Positions 24,917-33,641 of a stretch of 50,766 nucleotides of DNA are shown here, one piece after another. The notes beneath the pieces are model-generated. The model was not told the DNA's origin and ran no database searches. It was given only the letters and a program-made list of their open reading frames with translations. This stretch comes from Ancylobacter novellus (lineage in GTDB: Bacteria > Pseudomonadota > Alphaproteobacteria > Rhizobiales > Xanthobacteraceae), in contig QFQD01000020.1 of assembly GCA_003241485.1 (NCBI GenBank), forward strand, positions 1-50,766, in the 5' to 3' direction. Within the stretch, counting starts at the first letter, position 1, and each line of letters opens with the position of its first letter. The translations under genes were made by a program, and so were the position numbers.

Positions 24917-26179
24917 TCAGTTCACGTAGCGCTTGAACACCAGCGAGGCATTGGTACCGCCGAAGCCGAACGAGTTCGACAGCGCGTAGTCGATGTTACG
25001 CGACCGCGGCGTGTACGGAACCAGGTCGAGTGGCGTCTCGACGGACGGATTGTCGAGGTTCAGCGTCGGCGGCGCGATCTGGTCGCGGATCGCCAGCAGC
25101 GAGAAGATCGCCTCCACCGCGCCGGCCGCGCCGAGCAGATGGCCGATCGCCGACTTGGTCGAGGACATGGACGCGGTCGCTGCCGCGTTGCCGAGCAGCC
25201 GCTGCACCGCGCCGAGCTCGATCTCGTCGGCCATGGTCGAGGTGCCGTGGGCGTTGATGTAGTCGATCTCGGCAGCCGAGATGCCCGCCCGCTTCAGCGC
25301 GGCCTGCATGCTGCGGAACGCGCCATCGCCATCCTCGGAAGGTGCGGTGATGTGGTAGGCATCGCCCGACAGGCCATAGCCTACGATCTCGCCATAGATC
25401 TTGGCGCCGCGCGCCAGCGCATGGCCGAGCTCCTCGACCACCACGACGCCGGAACCTTCGCCCATAACGAAGCCGTCGCGGTCCTTGTCATAGGGACGCG
25501 AGGCCTTCTCGGGCGTGTCGTTGTAGCCGGTCGACAGCGCGCGGCAGGCGGCAAAACCCGCCAGCGCCAGCCGGTTGATCGGCGATTCGGTGCCACCGGC
25601 CACCATCACGTCGGCATCGCCGAATGCGACGAGACGCGCGGCATCGCCGATCGCGTGCGCGCCGGTCGAGCAGGCGGTGACGACCGCATGATTCGGCCCC
25701 TTGAGACCGTGCTCGATCGACACATAGCCGCCGGCAAGGTTGATCAGGCGGCCTGGAATGAAGAAGGGGGATACGCGGCGCGGGCCACGTTCCTGCAGGA
25801 GCAGGCTGGTTTCAGCGATGCCCTGGAGGCCGCCAATGCCCGAACCGATCATGACGCCGGTGGCACACTGGTCCTCATAGGAGGTCGGGTGCCAGTCGGC
25901 ATCGTTCAGCGCCTGAGTGGCAGCGGCCATCGCATAGACGATGAACTCGTCGACCTTGCGCTGTTCCTTCGGCTCCATCCACTGGTCGGGATTGAAGGTG
26001 CCGTCGGTGCCATCACCGCGCGGGATCTGGCAGGCAATCTTGGCCGGCAGGTCGGAGACATCGAAATTCTCGACCCGGTTGGCACCGCTCTGGCCGGCCA
26101 GCAGCCGCTTCCAGGTAACGTCCACGCCGCAGCCAAGCGGCGTCACCATGCCGAGGCCGGTAACGACAACACGCCTCAT
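24917..26179 (-). CDS. fabF: 3-oxoacyl-ACP synthase II
   Basis: FabF elongates fatty acids by condensing acyl-ACP with malonyl-ACP. The 420-residue protein has the Cys-His-His triad C170 (VTACSTG), H311 (NAHGTST) and H347 (SAIGHLLG), plus the FGFGGTNASLVF C terminus. The ATG at 26179 (MRRVVVTG) is the family start; an in-frame extension upstream is basic and not conserved. CTCCGGAG lies before it. acpP is 87 bp upstream, giving the fabD-fabG-acpP-fabF order. Small hairpins such as CATGGC/GCCATG (26200-26218) occupy the gap. Confidence 0.97.
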   Translation of the reverse strand: MRRVVVTGLGMVTPLGCGVDVTWKRLLAGQSGANRVENFDVSDLPAKIACQIPRGDGTDGTFNPDQWMEPKEQRKVDEFIVYAMAAATQALNDADWHPTSYEDQCATGVMIGSGIGGLQGIAETSLLLQERGPRRVSPFFIPGRLINLAGGYVSIEHGLKGPNHAVVTACSTGAHAIGDAARLVAFGDADVMVAGGTESPINRLALAGFAACRALSTGYNDTPEKASRPYDKDRDGFVMGEGSGVVVVEELGHALARGAKIYGEIVGYGLSGDAYHITAPSEDGDGAFRSMQAALKRAGISAAEIDYINAHGTSTMADEIELGAVQRLLGNAAATASMSSTKSAIGHLLGAAGAVEAIFSLLAIRDQIAPPTLNLDNPSVETPLDLVPYTPRSRNIDYALSNSFGFGGTNASLVFKRYVN

Positions 26180-26266
26180 CGGATATCTCCGGAGAACTTC
26201 ATGGCAGAGAACGCCATGGCAGGTAGCGCTGCGACGGACCTGCCGCCGCAGCGTCAAAACGGGCGA

Positions 26267-26503
26267 TCAGGCCGCGTTCTTTTCCAGGAACTTGATCGCG
26301 TCGCCGACGGTCAGGATCGTCTCGGCGGCGTCGTCGGGAATCTCAACGTTGAAGGCCTCTTCAAAGGCCATGACCAGCTCGACCGTGTCGAGGCTGTCGG
26401 CGCCGAGGTCGTCGATGAAGCTGGCACCATCGGTGACCTTCTCGGCCTCAACGCCAAGGTGCTCGGCTACGATCTTCTTCACGCGCTCGGCAATATCGCT
26501 CAT
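26267..26503 (-). CDS. acpP: Acyl carrier protein
   Basis: AcpP carries growing acyl chains on a phosphopantetheine arm attached to S37 in GADSLDTVEL. The 78-residue acidic helical protein is of standard size and sequence (MSDIAERVKKIVAEHLG...). The ATG at 26503 has GAGGGTGA just upstream. A 233-bp leader separates it from fabG, with a terminator-like hairpin in it, so acpP probably has its own promoter, as expected for such an abundant protein. Confidence 0.98.
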   Translation of the reverse strand: MSDIAERVKKIVAEHLGVEAEKVTDGASFIDDLGADSLDTVELVMAFEEAFNVEIPDDAAETILTVGDAIKFLEKNAA

Positions 26504-26736
26504 CGGTTCACCCTCGTCCGAATATCCGGAGGTTGCTAGTTGTTCCATTTGGCCCCCCTCCGCATCGCAGCGCGGCTGGAAGGTCTGTTTTCCTGCCCCG
26601 ATTACAGGAACTGTCCGGGCGACTGCTTCTCTTCGGCAGCGCCCGACCCTGTGAGCCGAGGCGGTCGTTAGCACACTTCATCCGGCAAAACCAGCGCCCC
26701 ACCGGGCCGCTGGAACCACCGGTTTCCGCAGCCTTA
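26504..26736 (-). promoter_or_regulatory. acpP promoter and leader region
   Basis: This 233-bp minus-strand gap includes a terminator-like hairpin at its fabG end (26687-26713) and then sequence free of genes up to the acpP ribosome site. No clear promoter hexamers were chosen; TTGCCG near 26685 is a weak candidate. Confidence 0.35.
26687..26713 (-). terminator. Terminator-like hairpin after fabG
   Basis: On the minus strand CCAGCG-G-CCC pairs with GGG-CGCTGG (9 bp, one bulge) and is followed by TTTTG. It begins about 24 bp after the fabG stop. Confidence 0.55.
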
Positions 26737-27474
26737 TCAGATCATGGCCATTCCGCCATTCACATGCAGAGTCTGGCCGGTAACGTACGCCGCCTCATTG
26801 GAGGCGAGGTAGACGGTCGCAGCGGCAATGTCCTCGGGCGTGCCCAGCCGGGCGGCCGGAACGGCGCCGAGAATCATCTGTCGCTGCTTGTCGTTCAGCA
26901 CATCCGTCATCGGCGTGGCGATGAAGCCCGGCGCGATGCAGTTCACCGTGACGCCGCGCGCGGCGACTTCCTTGGCGAGCGACTTGGACATGCCGATCAT
27001 GCCCGCCTTGGCGGCGGCATAATTGCCCTGGCCGGCATTGCCCGTGACACCGACCACCGAGGTGATGCCGATGATGCGGCCGGTGCGACGGCGCATCATG
27101 GAGCGCGCGGCGGCCCGCGTCAGGCGGAAGCCGGCCGTCAGGTTCACGGCGATGACGGCGTCCCACATCTCGTCGGTGAGACGCACGAACAGGCCGTCCT
27201 TGGTGATGCCGGCATTGTTCACGAGAATGTCGATATCGCCCATGGCCTCCTCGGCCTGCGGGACGAGAGCCTCGACCTGCTCGGTGTTCGAGAGGTCGCA
27301 GGGCAGCACATGGGTGCGCTCGCCGAGCTCGGCGGCCAGCGTCTCCAGCACTTCGCGGCGCGTGCCGGAAAGCGCGACGGTCGCGCCCTGCGCGTGCAGC
27401 GCCTTGGCGATGGCGCCGCCGATGCCGCCGGTGGCGCCCGTCACGAGAGCGGTCTTGCCTGTCAGATCGAACAC
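26737..27474 (-). CDS. fabG: 3-oxoacyl-ACP reductase
   Basis: FabG reduces 3-oxoacyl-ACP with NADPH in fatty-acid elongation. The 245-residue SDR has the cofactor loop TGATGGIG (12-19), NNAG, N111, and the catalytic S139, Y152 and K156 (NYAAAKAG). The C terminus VNGGMAMI is typical. fabD ends 18 bp upstream on the same strand, so fabD-fabG form one transcript. Confidence 0.97.
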   Translation of the reverse strand: MFDLTGKTALVTGATGGIGGAIAKALHAQGATVALSGTRREVLETLAAELGERTHVLPCDLSNTEQVEALVPQAEEAMGDIDILVNNAGITKDGLFVRLTDEMWDAVIAVNLTAGFRLTRAAARSMMRRRTGRIIGITSVVGVTGNAGQGNYAAAKAGMIGMSKSLAKEVAARGVTVNCIAPGFIATPMTDVLNDKQRQMILGAVPAARLGTPEDIAAATVYLASNEAAYVTGQTLHVNGGMAMI

Positions 27475-27492
27475 GGAAATCTCCTGGAACAG

Positions 27493-28443
27493 TCAGGCCG
27501 CCGGGGAAGCGGCGGCGAAGGCCGCAACTTCCTCGGGCGTGCCGACATTGGCGGAGGCCACCTGACGCGCAATGCGTTTGGTTAGGCCGGAGAGCACCTT
27601 TCCGGTACCGATCTCGACAAGCCGGGTCACGCCCTGCTCCGCCATAAAGGTCACGGATTCGCGCCAGCGCACGGTGCTGGTGACCTGCTTCACCAGCAGG
27701 GCTCGGATTTCATTGGGATCGGTCACCGGCGCGGCGGTGACATTGGCAACCAGCGGCACCTTCGGGGCGTGCACGGCGACCTTGGCCAGCGCCTCGCGCA
27801 TGGCATCCGCGGCCGAGGCGATCAGGCTGCAATGGAAAGGCGCGGATACCGTCAGCAAGATGGCGCGCGAAGCGCCCTCGCGCTTGGCGATCTCGCAGGC
27901 ACGCTCCACCGCGGCGGCATGGCCGGAGACCACAACCTGGCCGGGCGCGTTGTCGTTGGCGACTTCGCAGACTTCACCCTGAGCCGCCTCGGCAGCGACG
28001 GCCGCCACCTTGTCGAAGTCGAGCCCGAGAATCGCCGCCATGGCGCCGGTGCCGACCGGGGTCGCCGCCTGCATGGCGGTGCCGCGCAGGCGCAGCAGCC
28101 GGGCCGTATCCGCCAGGGAAAGGCTGCCGGCCGCCGCCAGCGCCGAATATTCGCCCAGCGAATGCCCCGCCACAAAGGCGGCGTCGCGGGCGAGATTCAC
28201 GCCGGCTTCGGCCTCCAGCACACGCAGCGCCGCCATGGAAGCGGCCATCAGCGCGGGCTGGGTGTTGGCGGTCAGCGTCAGCGTCTCGATCGGCCCATCC
28301 CACATGATGGCCGAGAGCTTCTCGCCCAGCGCCTCATCCACTTCCTCGAAAACCGCGCGGGCGACGGCGAAGTTGTCGGCGAGGGCTCTGCCCATGCCGA
28401 CAGCCTGACTGCCCTGACCGGGGAAAACGAGGGCGCTGCTCAT
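27493..28443 (-). CDS. fabD: Malonyl-CoA:ACP transacylase
   Basis: FabD loads malonyl groups onto ACP. The 316-residue protein has FPGQGSQ at 7-13, the nucleophile S95 in GHSLGEYSAL, and H204 in SAPFHCSLI. Length and motif order are standard. It is the first gene of the minus-strand fab cluster, and its start faces the divergent diguanylate cyclase at 28582, leaving 138 bp for both promoters. Confidence 0.97.
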   Translation of the reverse strand: MSSALVFPGQGSQAVGMGRALADNFAVARAVFEEVDEALGEKLSAIMWDGPIETLTLTANTQPALMAASMAALRVLEAEAGVNLARDAAFVAGHSLGEYSALAAAGSLSLADTARLLRLRGTAMQAATPVGTGAMAAILGLDFDKVAAVAAEAAQGEVCEVANDNAPGQVVVSGHAAAVERACEIAKREGASRAILLTVSAPFHCSLIASAADAMREALAKVAVHAPKVPLVANVTAAPVTDPNEIRALLVKQVTSTVRWRESVTFMAEQGVTRLVEIGTGKVLSGLTKRIARQVASANVGTPEEVAAFAAASPAA

Positions 28444-28581
28444 GACGTAACGAAACCTGATATGTTAAGAATTGGCGGCCGCAGGAACACCGCCCCGCGC
28501 CGCGTGTCAAGCCGCAAGGGCGCGAGCAACAAAGCAGGCCTCACGTTCTTCACGCCTATCGCCGTTCGAGATCGGGATCTA

Positions 28582-29427
28582 ATGAGTTTTGTGATTCTGC
28601 TCATAGACCTGATCGCACTCGGTCTCGTCTGCGTCGCCGCCTTCCATGCCATCTATCTCGCCCGCATAGCCACCAAAGTCTGGCTACGCCACGCGTGGCT
28701 CGCCATGACGGGGCTGCTGGCCATGGTGATCGCGCTGGGTGTCTATATGACTCTCCATCGCCTCCTCTCTCCCACATTCAACGCCTCCACGATCGTGGAT
28801 TCCATCATCAATCTGCTCGGAGCCTCGCTCATCTTCACCAGCATCCAGCTGTCGCGCCTGACCGCCCGCGATCTGCTGAAGATGGCCGAACTGGAGTTCG
28901 CCGCGTTTACCGACAACCTGACAGGCCTGCCTAATCGCCGCAGTTTCGACGCCGCGTTCCCGCGCCAGGTCGAGATCGCCCAGCGGCGCGGTCAACCGCT
29001 CGCCTTCCTCTCGCTCGACATCGACAATTTCAAGCGGGTGAATGACGAGCACGGCCACGAATGCGGCGACAAGGTCCTCGCCCATCTGGGCCGGTTGCTA
29101 GGGTCCCTCAAGCGCAAGGGCGACACGGCCTACCGCGTCGGCGGCGAGGAATTCGTCATTCTCGCGCCTCATACCGGGCTCGCGCAGGGGCGAGCGAACG
29201 CGGAGAGGCTGCGCCGGGCGATCGAAGATTCCTCGCTCATCCTCGATAAACATGAGATGTCGGTCACCGTCAGCTTCGGCGTGGCCACGCTGCATCACGA
29301 GGATGCGGGGTCGTCGCTGGTCAATCGGGCCGATGCGGCGCTCTATCTGGCCAAACGCACCGGCCGCAACCGCGTCTGCACCGAGGATGACGTCGCCATC
29401 CCCGCCGCGGCCGCGGCTCACCCTTGA
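28582..29427 (+). CDS. Membrane-bound diguanylate cyclase
   Basis: This 281-residue protein has three N-terminal transmembrane helices (about 2-22, 40-58, 73-92), a short coiled linker, and a GGDEF domain. The active site reads GGEEF at 187-191, compatible with synthesis of cyclic di-GMP. A product-inhibition I-site RxxD is present as RKGD at 178-181, five residues upstream as expected. The ATG at 28582 is used; upstream in-frame sequence runs antiparallel through fabD and is not coding. No sensory domain is apparent beyond the membrane part, so the signal is unknown. Confidence 0.9.
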   Translation: MSFVILLIDLIALGLVCVAAFHAIYLARIATKVWLRHAWLAMTGLLAMVIALGVYMTLHRLLSPTFNASTIVDSIINLLGASLIFTSIQLSRLTARDLLKMAELEFAAFTDNLTGLPNRRSFDAAFPRQVEIAQRRGQPLAFLSLDIDNFKRVNDEHGHECGDKVLAHLGRLLGSLKRKGDTAYRVGGEEFVILAPHTGLAQGRANAERLRRAIEDSSLILDKHEMSVTVSFGVATLHHEDAGSSLVNRADAALYLAKRTGRNRVCTEDDVAIPAAAAAHP

Positions 29428-29652
29428 TTTTCCGGCCATTCCCAGTATAAGCCCGCGCACTGTCAGTTCCGGCCGGGGGCTGAACGGACGGCTGCGCTTT
29501 GGCATTTTTGCAATGGCGCGGCAGGCAATCCACGGATTTCCGCCGTCCCGTGTCCCCGCCTTCGAGATTGTTCGAGCCTTTCCCGGGCTCGAAGGGCTCG
29601 GCGTCGGGAGGGCGGTCCGCAATCATGCGGGATCAATGGAAAGGTACGAGAC
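29428..29652 (+). promoter_or_regulatory. Leader of the rpsF-rpsR genes
   Basis: This 225-bp region precedes rpsF. A perfect 8-bp hairpin, TTCGAGCC (29571-29578) with GGCTCGAA (29586-29593) around TTTCCCG, lies 60 bp before the start. Ribosomal operons of this type often carry an S6:S18-binding leader, and this hairpin is the only candidate I see. Confidence 0.35.
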
Positions 29653-30138
29653 ATGGCTCTTTATGAGCACGTGTTCCTCGCGCGCCAGGACGTTACGGCG
29701 CAGCAGGTCGAGGAACTCACCGCCCGCTTCAAGGGCGTTATCGAGGCGAATGGTGGTTCGGTCACCAAGGTCGAATACTGGGGTGTGAAGACCCTCACCT
29801 ATCGCATTCGCAAGAACCGCAAGGCCCACTTCTCCCTGCTCAACATCGACGCCCCCGCGGCGGCCGTTGCCGAGCTGGAGCGCCAGCAGCGCATTGATGA
29901 GGACGTGCTTCGCGTTCTCACCATCCGCGTCGAGGAGCTCGAGGAAGGCCAGTCGGTCATGCTGCAGAAGCGCGATCGTGACGATCGTGGCGATCGCGGC
30001 TTCGGTGATCGCGGCTTCGGCGGCGACCGTGGCTTCGGCGGTGGTGGTCGCAGCTTCGGCGGCGACCGTGGGGATCGCGGTGACCGCGGCCCGCGCCGTG
30101 ATCGTGAAGAGGCTCCGGCCAACGTGGAGACTGAGTGA
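29653..30138 (+). CDS. rpsF: 30S ribosomal protein bS6 with glycine/arginine-rich tail
   Basis: bS6 binds bS18 on the platform of the small subunit. Residues 1-105 are a normal S6 domain (MALYEHVFLARQD, VEYWGVKTLTYRI, LLNIDAPAAAV). Residues from about 107 to the end at 161 form a low-complexity tail of repeated GDRGFG and FGGDRG units and ends in an acidic segment. Extended S6 tails occur in alphaproteobacteria, but the composition here resembles RGG-type RNA-binding tails. The ATG at 29653 has AAAGGTACGAG upstream. The stop overlaps the rpsR start by one base (TGATG). Confidence 0.97.
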   Translation: MALYEHVFLARQDVTAQQVEELTARFKGVIEANGGSVTKVEYWGVKTLTYRIRKNRKAHFSLLNIDAPAAAVAELERQQRIDEDVLRVLTIRVEELEEGQSVMLQKRDRDDRGDRGFGDRGFGGDRGFGGGGRSFGGDRGDRGDRGPRRDREEAPANVETE

Positions 30139-30407
30139 TGGCTTTCGGTGGCACCGGCGGTCCTTCCGCCAATACGTCGGGCGCGCGTCGTCCCTTCTTC
30201 CGTCGTCGCAAGACCTGCCCGTTCTCGGGCGCCAATGCGCCGAAGATCGACTACAAGGACGTTCGCCTGCTGCAGCGCTACATTTCCGAGCGCGGCAAGA
30301 TCGTCCCCTCGCGCATTACGGCGGTCTCCGCCAAGAAGCAGCGTGAGCTGGCCCAGGCCATCAAGCGCGCGCGCTTCCTCGGCCTGCTGCCCTTCGTGAT
30401 CCGCTGA
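30138..30407 (+). CDS. rpsR: 30S ribosomal protein bS18
   Basis: bS18 pairs with bS6 and contacts 16S rRNA. The 89-residue protein has the basic FFRRRKTCPF motif and IDYKDVRLLQRYISERGKI, and ends in AIKRARFLGLLPFV. The ATG at 30138 shares one base with the rpsF stop; a GTG three bases earlier is an alternative. Translation is probably coupled to rpsF. Confidence 0.97.
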   Translation: MAFGGTGGPSANTSGARRPFFRRRKTCPFSGANAPKIDYKDVRLLQRYISERGKIVPSRITAVSAKKQRELAQAIKRARFLGLLPFVIR

Positions 30408-30421
30408 TTACGTGACGCTTC

Positions 30422-30475
30422 CCATCCCGGCCCCGGCCGGGATGGTTCGATAAGCGCCCCGGCCTCGCGCCGGGG
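30422..30475 (+). terminator. Two tandem GC hairpins between rpsR and the membrane-protein gene
   Basis: CCATCCCGGCC (30422-30432) pairs with GGCCGGGATGG (30435-30445), and CCCCGGC (30457-30463) with GCCGGGG (30469-30475). There is no real T-run, so they may attenuate or protect the rpsF-rpsR message rather than stop transcription fully. Confidence 0.45.
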
Positions 30476-30582
30476 ACGCCTCTACCGACACATATCCGAC
30501 AGGCCCGCGGGTTCGCCTCACGGGTCTCGGCTGGGGTGGACATCGATCCGCCTCTAACCGCTGGGAGCGGGACAGCTCGTCG

Positions 30583-31530
30583 ATGGTACAGATCTGGCTC
30601 ATAGCCTTTGGCGCCGGCGCGGCGTCGGCCCTTCTGGTGGCGACAGTGGCCACCGGCAGCGCTCTGGCTTTGCCGCTGTTCTACCTCGCCCCCCTGCCCG
30701 TTCTCATCGTCGGCCTCGGCTGGTCGCAGGTCGCCGCACTCGTGGCGGCCTCTGCCGCCTCGGTCGCCATCGGCGTGTTCTTCGGTCTTGAGCTGCTGCT
30801 GGCCTATGTGGCCGGCGTCGGCCTGCCGGCCTATGTGCTCGCCTATCTCGCCCTGATGGCCCGGCAGGAACGCGCCGACGGGCCGCTGGAATGGTTCCCG
30901 GTCGGGCGCATCCTGATCGCCGCCGCCATTCTCGGCTGCCTTGCCGTCACCGCCCTTATCCCGCTGGTGGCCGGCAACATCGCCGACTACCAGGCGGCCT
31001 TGCGGGCGCTGTTCCAGGCCATGCTCGCGGAGCATCCCGAGGCCGGCGGGGCGGATATGGCGCGCCTGATCGACCTGCTGGTGTCGGTCATGCCGCCGGC
31101 AGCGGCGGTCGTCACCATGCTGACCCAGATGGGCAATCTCTGGCTCGCCGCCCATGTCGCCCGCGTCTCGGGCCGGCTGGTGCGCCCCTGGCCGGACCTT
31201 GCCGCGATCACGGTGCCGCGCGCGACGCTCGTACTGCTGATCGGCGCCTTCATCGGTGCCGCGCTGGCCGGTGACTTCATCGGCCTGGTCTGCCAGCTGC
31301 TCGGGGCGACGCTGGTCATGGCGTTCGCCTTCCTCGGCCTTGCGACGATCCACTGGATCACGCGCGGGGCGGCGGGGCGCACGCTGGTCATCGCCACCGT
31401 GTGGATCGCCGCGCTGGCGCTGGGCTGGCCCTTCGCCGTGCTGGCGCTGCTCGGCATTGCCGACCTCCTGTTCGGCATTCGCAACCGCTTTCCGCGGCGC
31501 GGTCGCCCGCCCGCCGCGAACGACACCTGA
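30583..31530 (+). CDS. DUF2232-type multi-pass membrane protein
   Basis: This 315-residue hydrophobic protein has about eight transmembrane helices, with a short basic C-terminal tail (NRFPRRGRPPAANDT). It resembles the DUF2232 family, which lies between rpsR and rplI in many alphaproteobacteria. The family has no assigned function; it has the look of a small-molecule (ECF or YybS-like) membrane protein. Its position within a ribosomal-protein cluster is conserved but unexplained. rplI starts 33 bp downstream. Confidence 0.85.
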   Translation: MVQIWLIAFGAGAASALLVATVATGSALALPLFYLAPLPVLIVGLGWSQVAALVAASAASVAIGVFFGLELLLAYVAGVGLPAYVLAYLALMARQERADGPLEWFPVGRILIAAAILGCLAVTALIPLVAGNIADYQAALRALFQAMLAEHPEAGGADMARLIDLLVSVMPPAAAVVTMLTQMGNLWLAAHVARVSGRLVRPWPDLAAITVPRATLVLLIGAFIGAALAGDFIGLVCQLLGATLVMAFAFLGLATIHWITRGAAGRTLVIATVWIAALALGWPFAVLALLGIADLLFGIRNRFPRRGRPPAANDT

Positions 31531-31563
31531 ACCCATTTGAATTGAACGATTAGGAGACGGAAC

Positions 31564-32136
31564 ATGGAAGTCATTCTGCTGGAACGCGTGGCCAAGCTCG
31601 GCCAGATCGGCGAGATCGTCCGCGTCAAGGACGGGTTCGCCCGCAATTTCCTCCTGCCGGCCGGCAAGGCGCTGCGCGCCACCAAGGAAAACAAGACCCG
31701 CTTCGAGGCGATGAAGTCGCAGCTCGAAGCCCGCAACCTTGAACTCAAGGCCGAGGCGGCCAAGGTCGGCGAGAAGCTCGCCGGCACCATCGTCGCGCTC
31801 GTGCGCCAGGCTGGCGAAACCGGCCAGCTGTACGGCTCGGTGTCGACCCGCGACATCGCCGACGCGCTGACCAATGCCGGCTTCTCGGTCGCGCGCAGCC
31901 AGATCGTCCTCAACCACCCGATCAAGACCATCGGCGTGCATGACGTTCCGGTCAGCCTGCACCCCGAAGTCGAGGTCAACATTCGCGCCAACGTCGCCCG
32001 CAGCCCGGAAGAAGCCGAGCGTCAGGCCCGCGGTGAAGACCTGACGGTCGTTCGCGACGACGAGGATGAGGAAGTGTTCGAGGAGACCGCCGAGGAGTCA
32101 GACGAGGACACCGAAGCGGATGCCGAGCAGGCCTGA
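31564..32136 (+). CDS. rplI: 50S ribosomal protein bL9 with acidic tail
   Basis: bL9 binds domain V of 23S rRNA and reaches across neighbouring ribosomes. The 190-residue protein has the N-terminal MEVILLERVAKLGQIGEIV...NFLLPAGKA domain, a long connecting helix, and a C-terminal domain containing LHPEVEVNIRANVARSP. The end (about 160-190) is an unusually acidic run of E and D. Most bL9 proteins are about 150 residues, so the tail is an extension common in this order. GGAGACGG precedes the ATG. Confidence 0.96.
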   Translation: MEVILLERVAKLGQIGEIVRVKDGFARNFLLPAGKALRATKENKTRFEAMKSQLEARNLELKAEAAKVGEKLAGTIVALVRQAGETGQLYGSVSTRDIADALTNAGFSVARSQIVLNHPIKTIGVHDVPVSLHPEVEVNIRANVARSPEEAERQARGEDLTVVRDDEDEEVFEETAEESDEDTEADAEQA

Positions 32137-32170
32137 GCTACTTACCTAACGTCATAGTTCAAAAGAAGAA

Positions 32171-32198
32171 GCCCGGCCGTTCGCGGCCGGGCTTTTTT
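32171..32198 (+). terminator. Intrinsic terminator of rplI
   Basis: GCCCGGCCG and CGGCCGGGC form a perfect 9-bp stem with a TTCG loop, followed by six T. It ends the rpsF-rplI cluster. Confidence 0.95.
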
Positions 32199-32336
32199 GC
32201 GTGCTTTTTTACTGTGAGGAATATTGCGAGGCCTAAAATGTTGTGATGCAATGATGGGCATCCACGAATACATGCCCATCCGCTGGGCGGGCCGTCTCGC
32301 ACCACCGAGCCGCGGCCGACACCTTGGAGTTGGCCG

Positions 32337-33596
32337 ATGGAACGGTTGCTCTTGCAGGTCATCGGGCGTGTCGTGCGCCGCGGCACACTGACGATTACTT
32401 TCGCCTCCGGCCGGCGCGTCACCTATGGCGACGGGACCGGGTCTCCCCTCGCCATCCGCTTCACCTCCGATGCCTGGCAGCGCCAGGTCGCGCTCGATCC
32501 CGAGCTCAAATTCGGTGAGGCCTATATGGAGGGCGGCGTTGTCGTCGAGCAGGGTGACGTCGCCGAGGTCCTCGCCCTGTTGATGTCGCAGGTGGGCCTG
32601 CAGGTGCCGAGCGTCACGGCCAAGGCGCTGATGAAGCTGCGCTTCCGCTTCCGCCGCCTCGCCCAGTTCAACCCGCCCGGCAAGGCGAAGGACAACATCG
32701 CCCATCACTACGATCTGGACGGGCGGCTCTATTCGCTCTTCCTCGACGCAGACCGGCAGTATTCCTGCGCCTATTTCGAGCGGCCTGGGCAGTCGCTGGA
32801 CGACGCGCAGCTGGCCAAGAAGCGCCACATCGCCGCCAAGCTGCTGTTCGATCGCCCCGACATGACCGCGCTCGACATAGGCTGCGGCTGGGGCGGCATG
32901 GGGCTCTACCTCGGCGAGAACGCCGGTGCGCAGGTGACCGGCGTCACGCTTTCGGAGGAACAGCTCGGCGTCGCCCAATGCCGGGCGGAGGAGAAGGGTC
33001 TCAGCGACCGCGTCGCATTCCGTCTGCAGGACTACCGCGACACGCCCGGCCCATTCGACCGCATCGTCTCGGTCGGCATGTTCGAGCATGTCGGCATCGG
33101 CCATTACGACGAGTATTTCGCCAGGGTCGCGGAACTGCTGAAGGAGGACGGCGTCGCGCTGATCCATTCGATCGGCCGCTCGGAAGGGCCCGGCATCACC
33201 AATCCCTGGATCGCCAAATACATCTTCCCCGGCGGTTACATTCCCGCCCTGTCCGAGGTGCTGCCGGCGATCGAGCGGGCGGGCCTGTTTGTCACCGATG
33301 TCGAGATCCTGCGGCTGCATTACGCCGAGACCTTGAAGGCGTGGCGCGAACGCTTCCTCGCCCATCGCGAGGAGGTGGAGCGGCTTTACGATTCGCGGTT
33401 CGTACGGATGTTCGAGTTCTATCTCGCCTCGTCCGAGATGGCCTTCCGCCATCAGGGCATGATGGTGTTCCAGGTGCAGCTCGCCAAGCGCGAGGGCGTC
33501 GTGCCGCTCACCCGCAACTACATCGCCGAGAACGAGGCGATCCTGCGCAAGGCGGAGAACCGCAACCGCCCCGGCCTGCGCCTCGCCGGCGAGTGA
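32337..33596 (+). CDS. cfa: Cyclopropane-fatty-acyl-phospholipid synthase
   Basis: Cfa transfers a methylene group from S-adenosylmethionine to double bonds of membrane lipid acyl chains. The 419-residue protein has an N-terminal lipid-binding-like domain (LKFGEAYMEGGV near 60) and a C-terminal methyltransferase. The SAM loop LDIGCGWGG is at about 179-187, followed by VTGVTLSEEQ. The family FEHVGIGHYDEYF and GGYIPALSE segments are present. The gene is preceded by a terminator and followed by the dnaB region, so it is probably a single unit. A 7-bp inverted repeat at 33623-33641 lies downstream. Confidence 0.94.
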   Translation: MERLLLQVIGRVVRRGTLTITFASGRRVTYGDGTGSPLAIRFTSDAWQRQVALDPELKFGEAYMEGGVVVEQGDVAEVLALLMSQVGLQVPSVTAKALMKLRFRFRRLAQFNPPGKAKDNIAHHYDLDGRLYSLFLDADRQYSCAYFERPGQSLDDAQLAKKRHIAAKLLFDRPDMTALDIGCGWGGMGLYLGENAGAQVTGVTLSEEQLGVAQCRAEEKGLSDRVAFRLQDYRDTPGPFDRIVSVGMFEHVGIGHYDEYFARVAELLKEDGVALIHSIGRSEGPGITNPWIAKYIFPGGYIPALSEVLPAIERAGLFVTDVEILRLHYAETLKAWRERFLAHREEVERLYDSRFVRMFEFYLASSEMAFRHQGMMVFQVQLAKREGVVPLTRNYIAENEAILRKAENRNRPGLRLAGE

Positions 33597-33622
33597 GGCC
33601 CCCGGAGGCCCGAAGAGGGCTG

Positions 33623-33641
33623 AATCGCGTCAAGCGCGATT
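33623..33641. repeat. Small inverted repeat between cfa and dnaB
   Basis: AATCGCG (33623-33629) and CGCGATT (33635-33641) are exact reverse complements around TCAAG. No T-run follows. It may end the cfa transcript or be a binding site. Confidence 0.35.
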
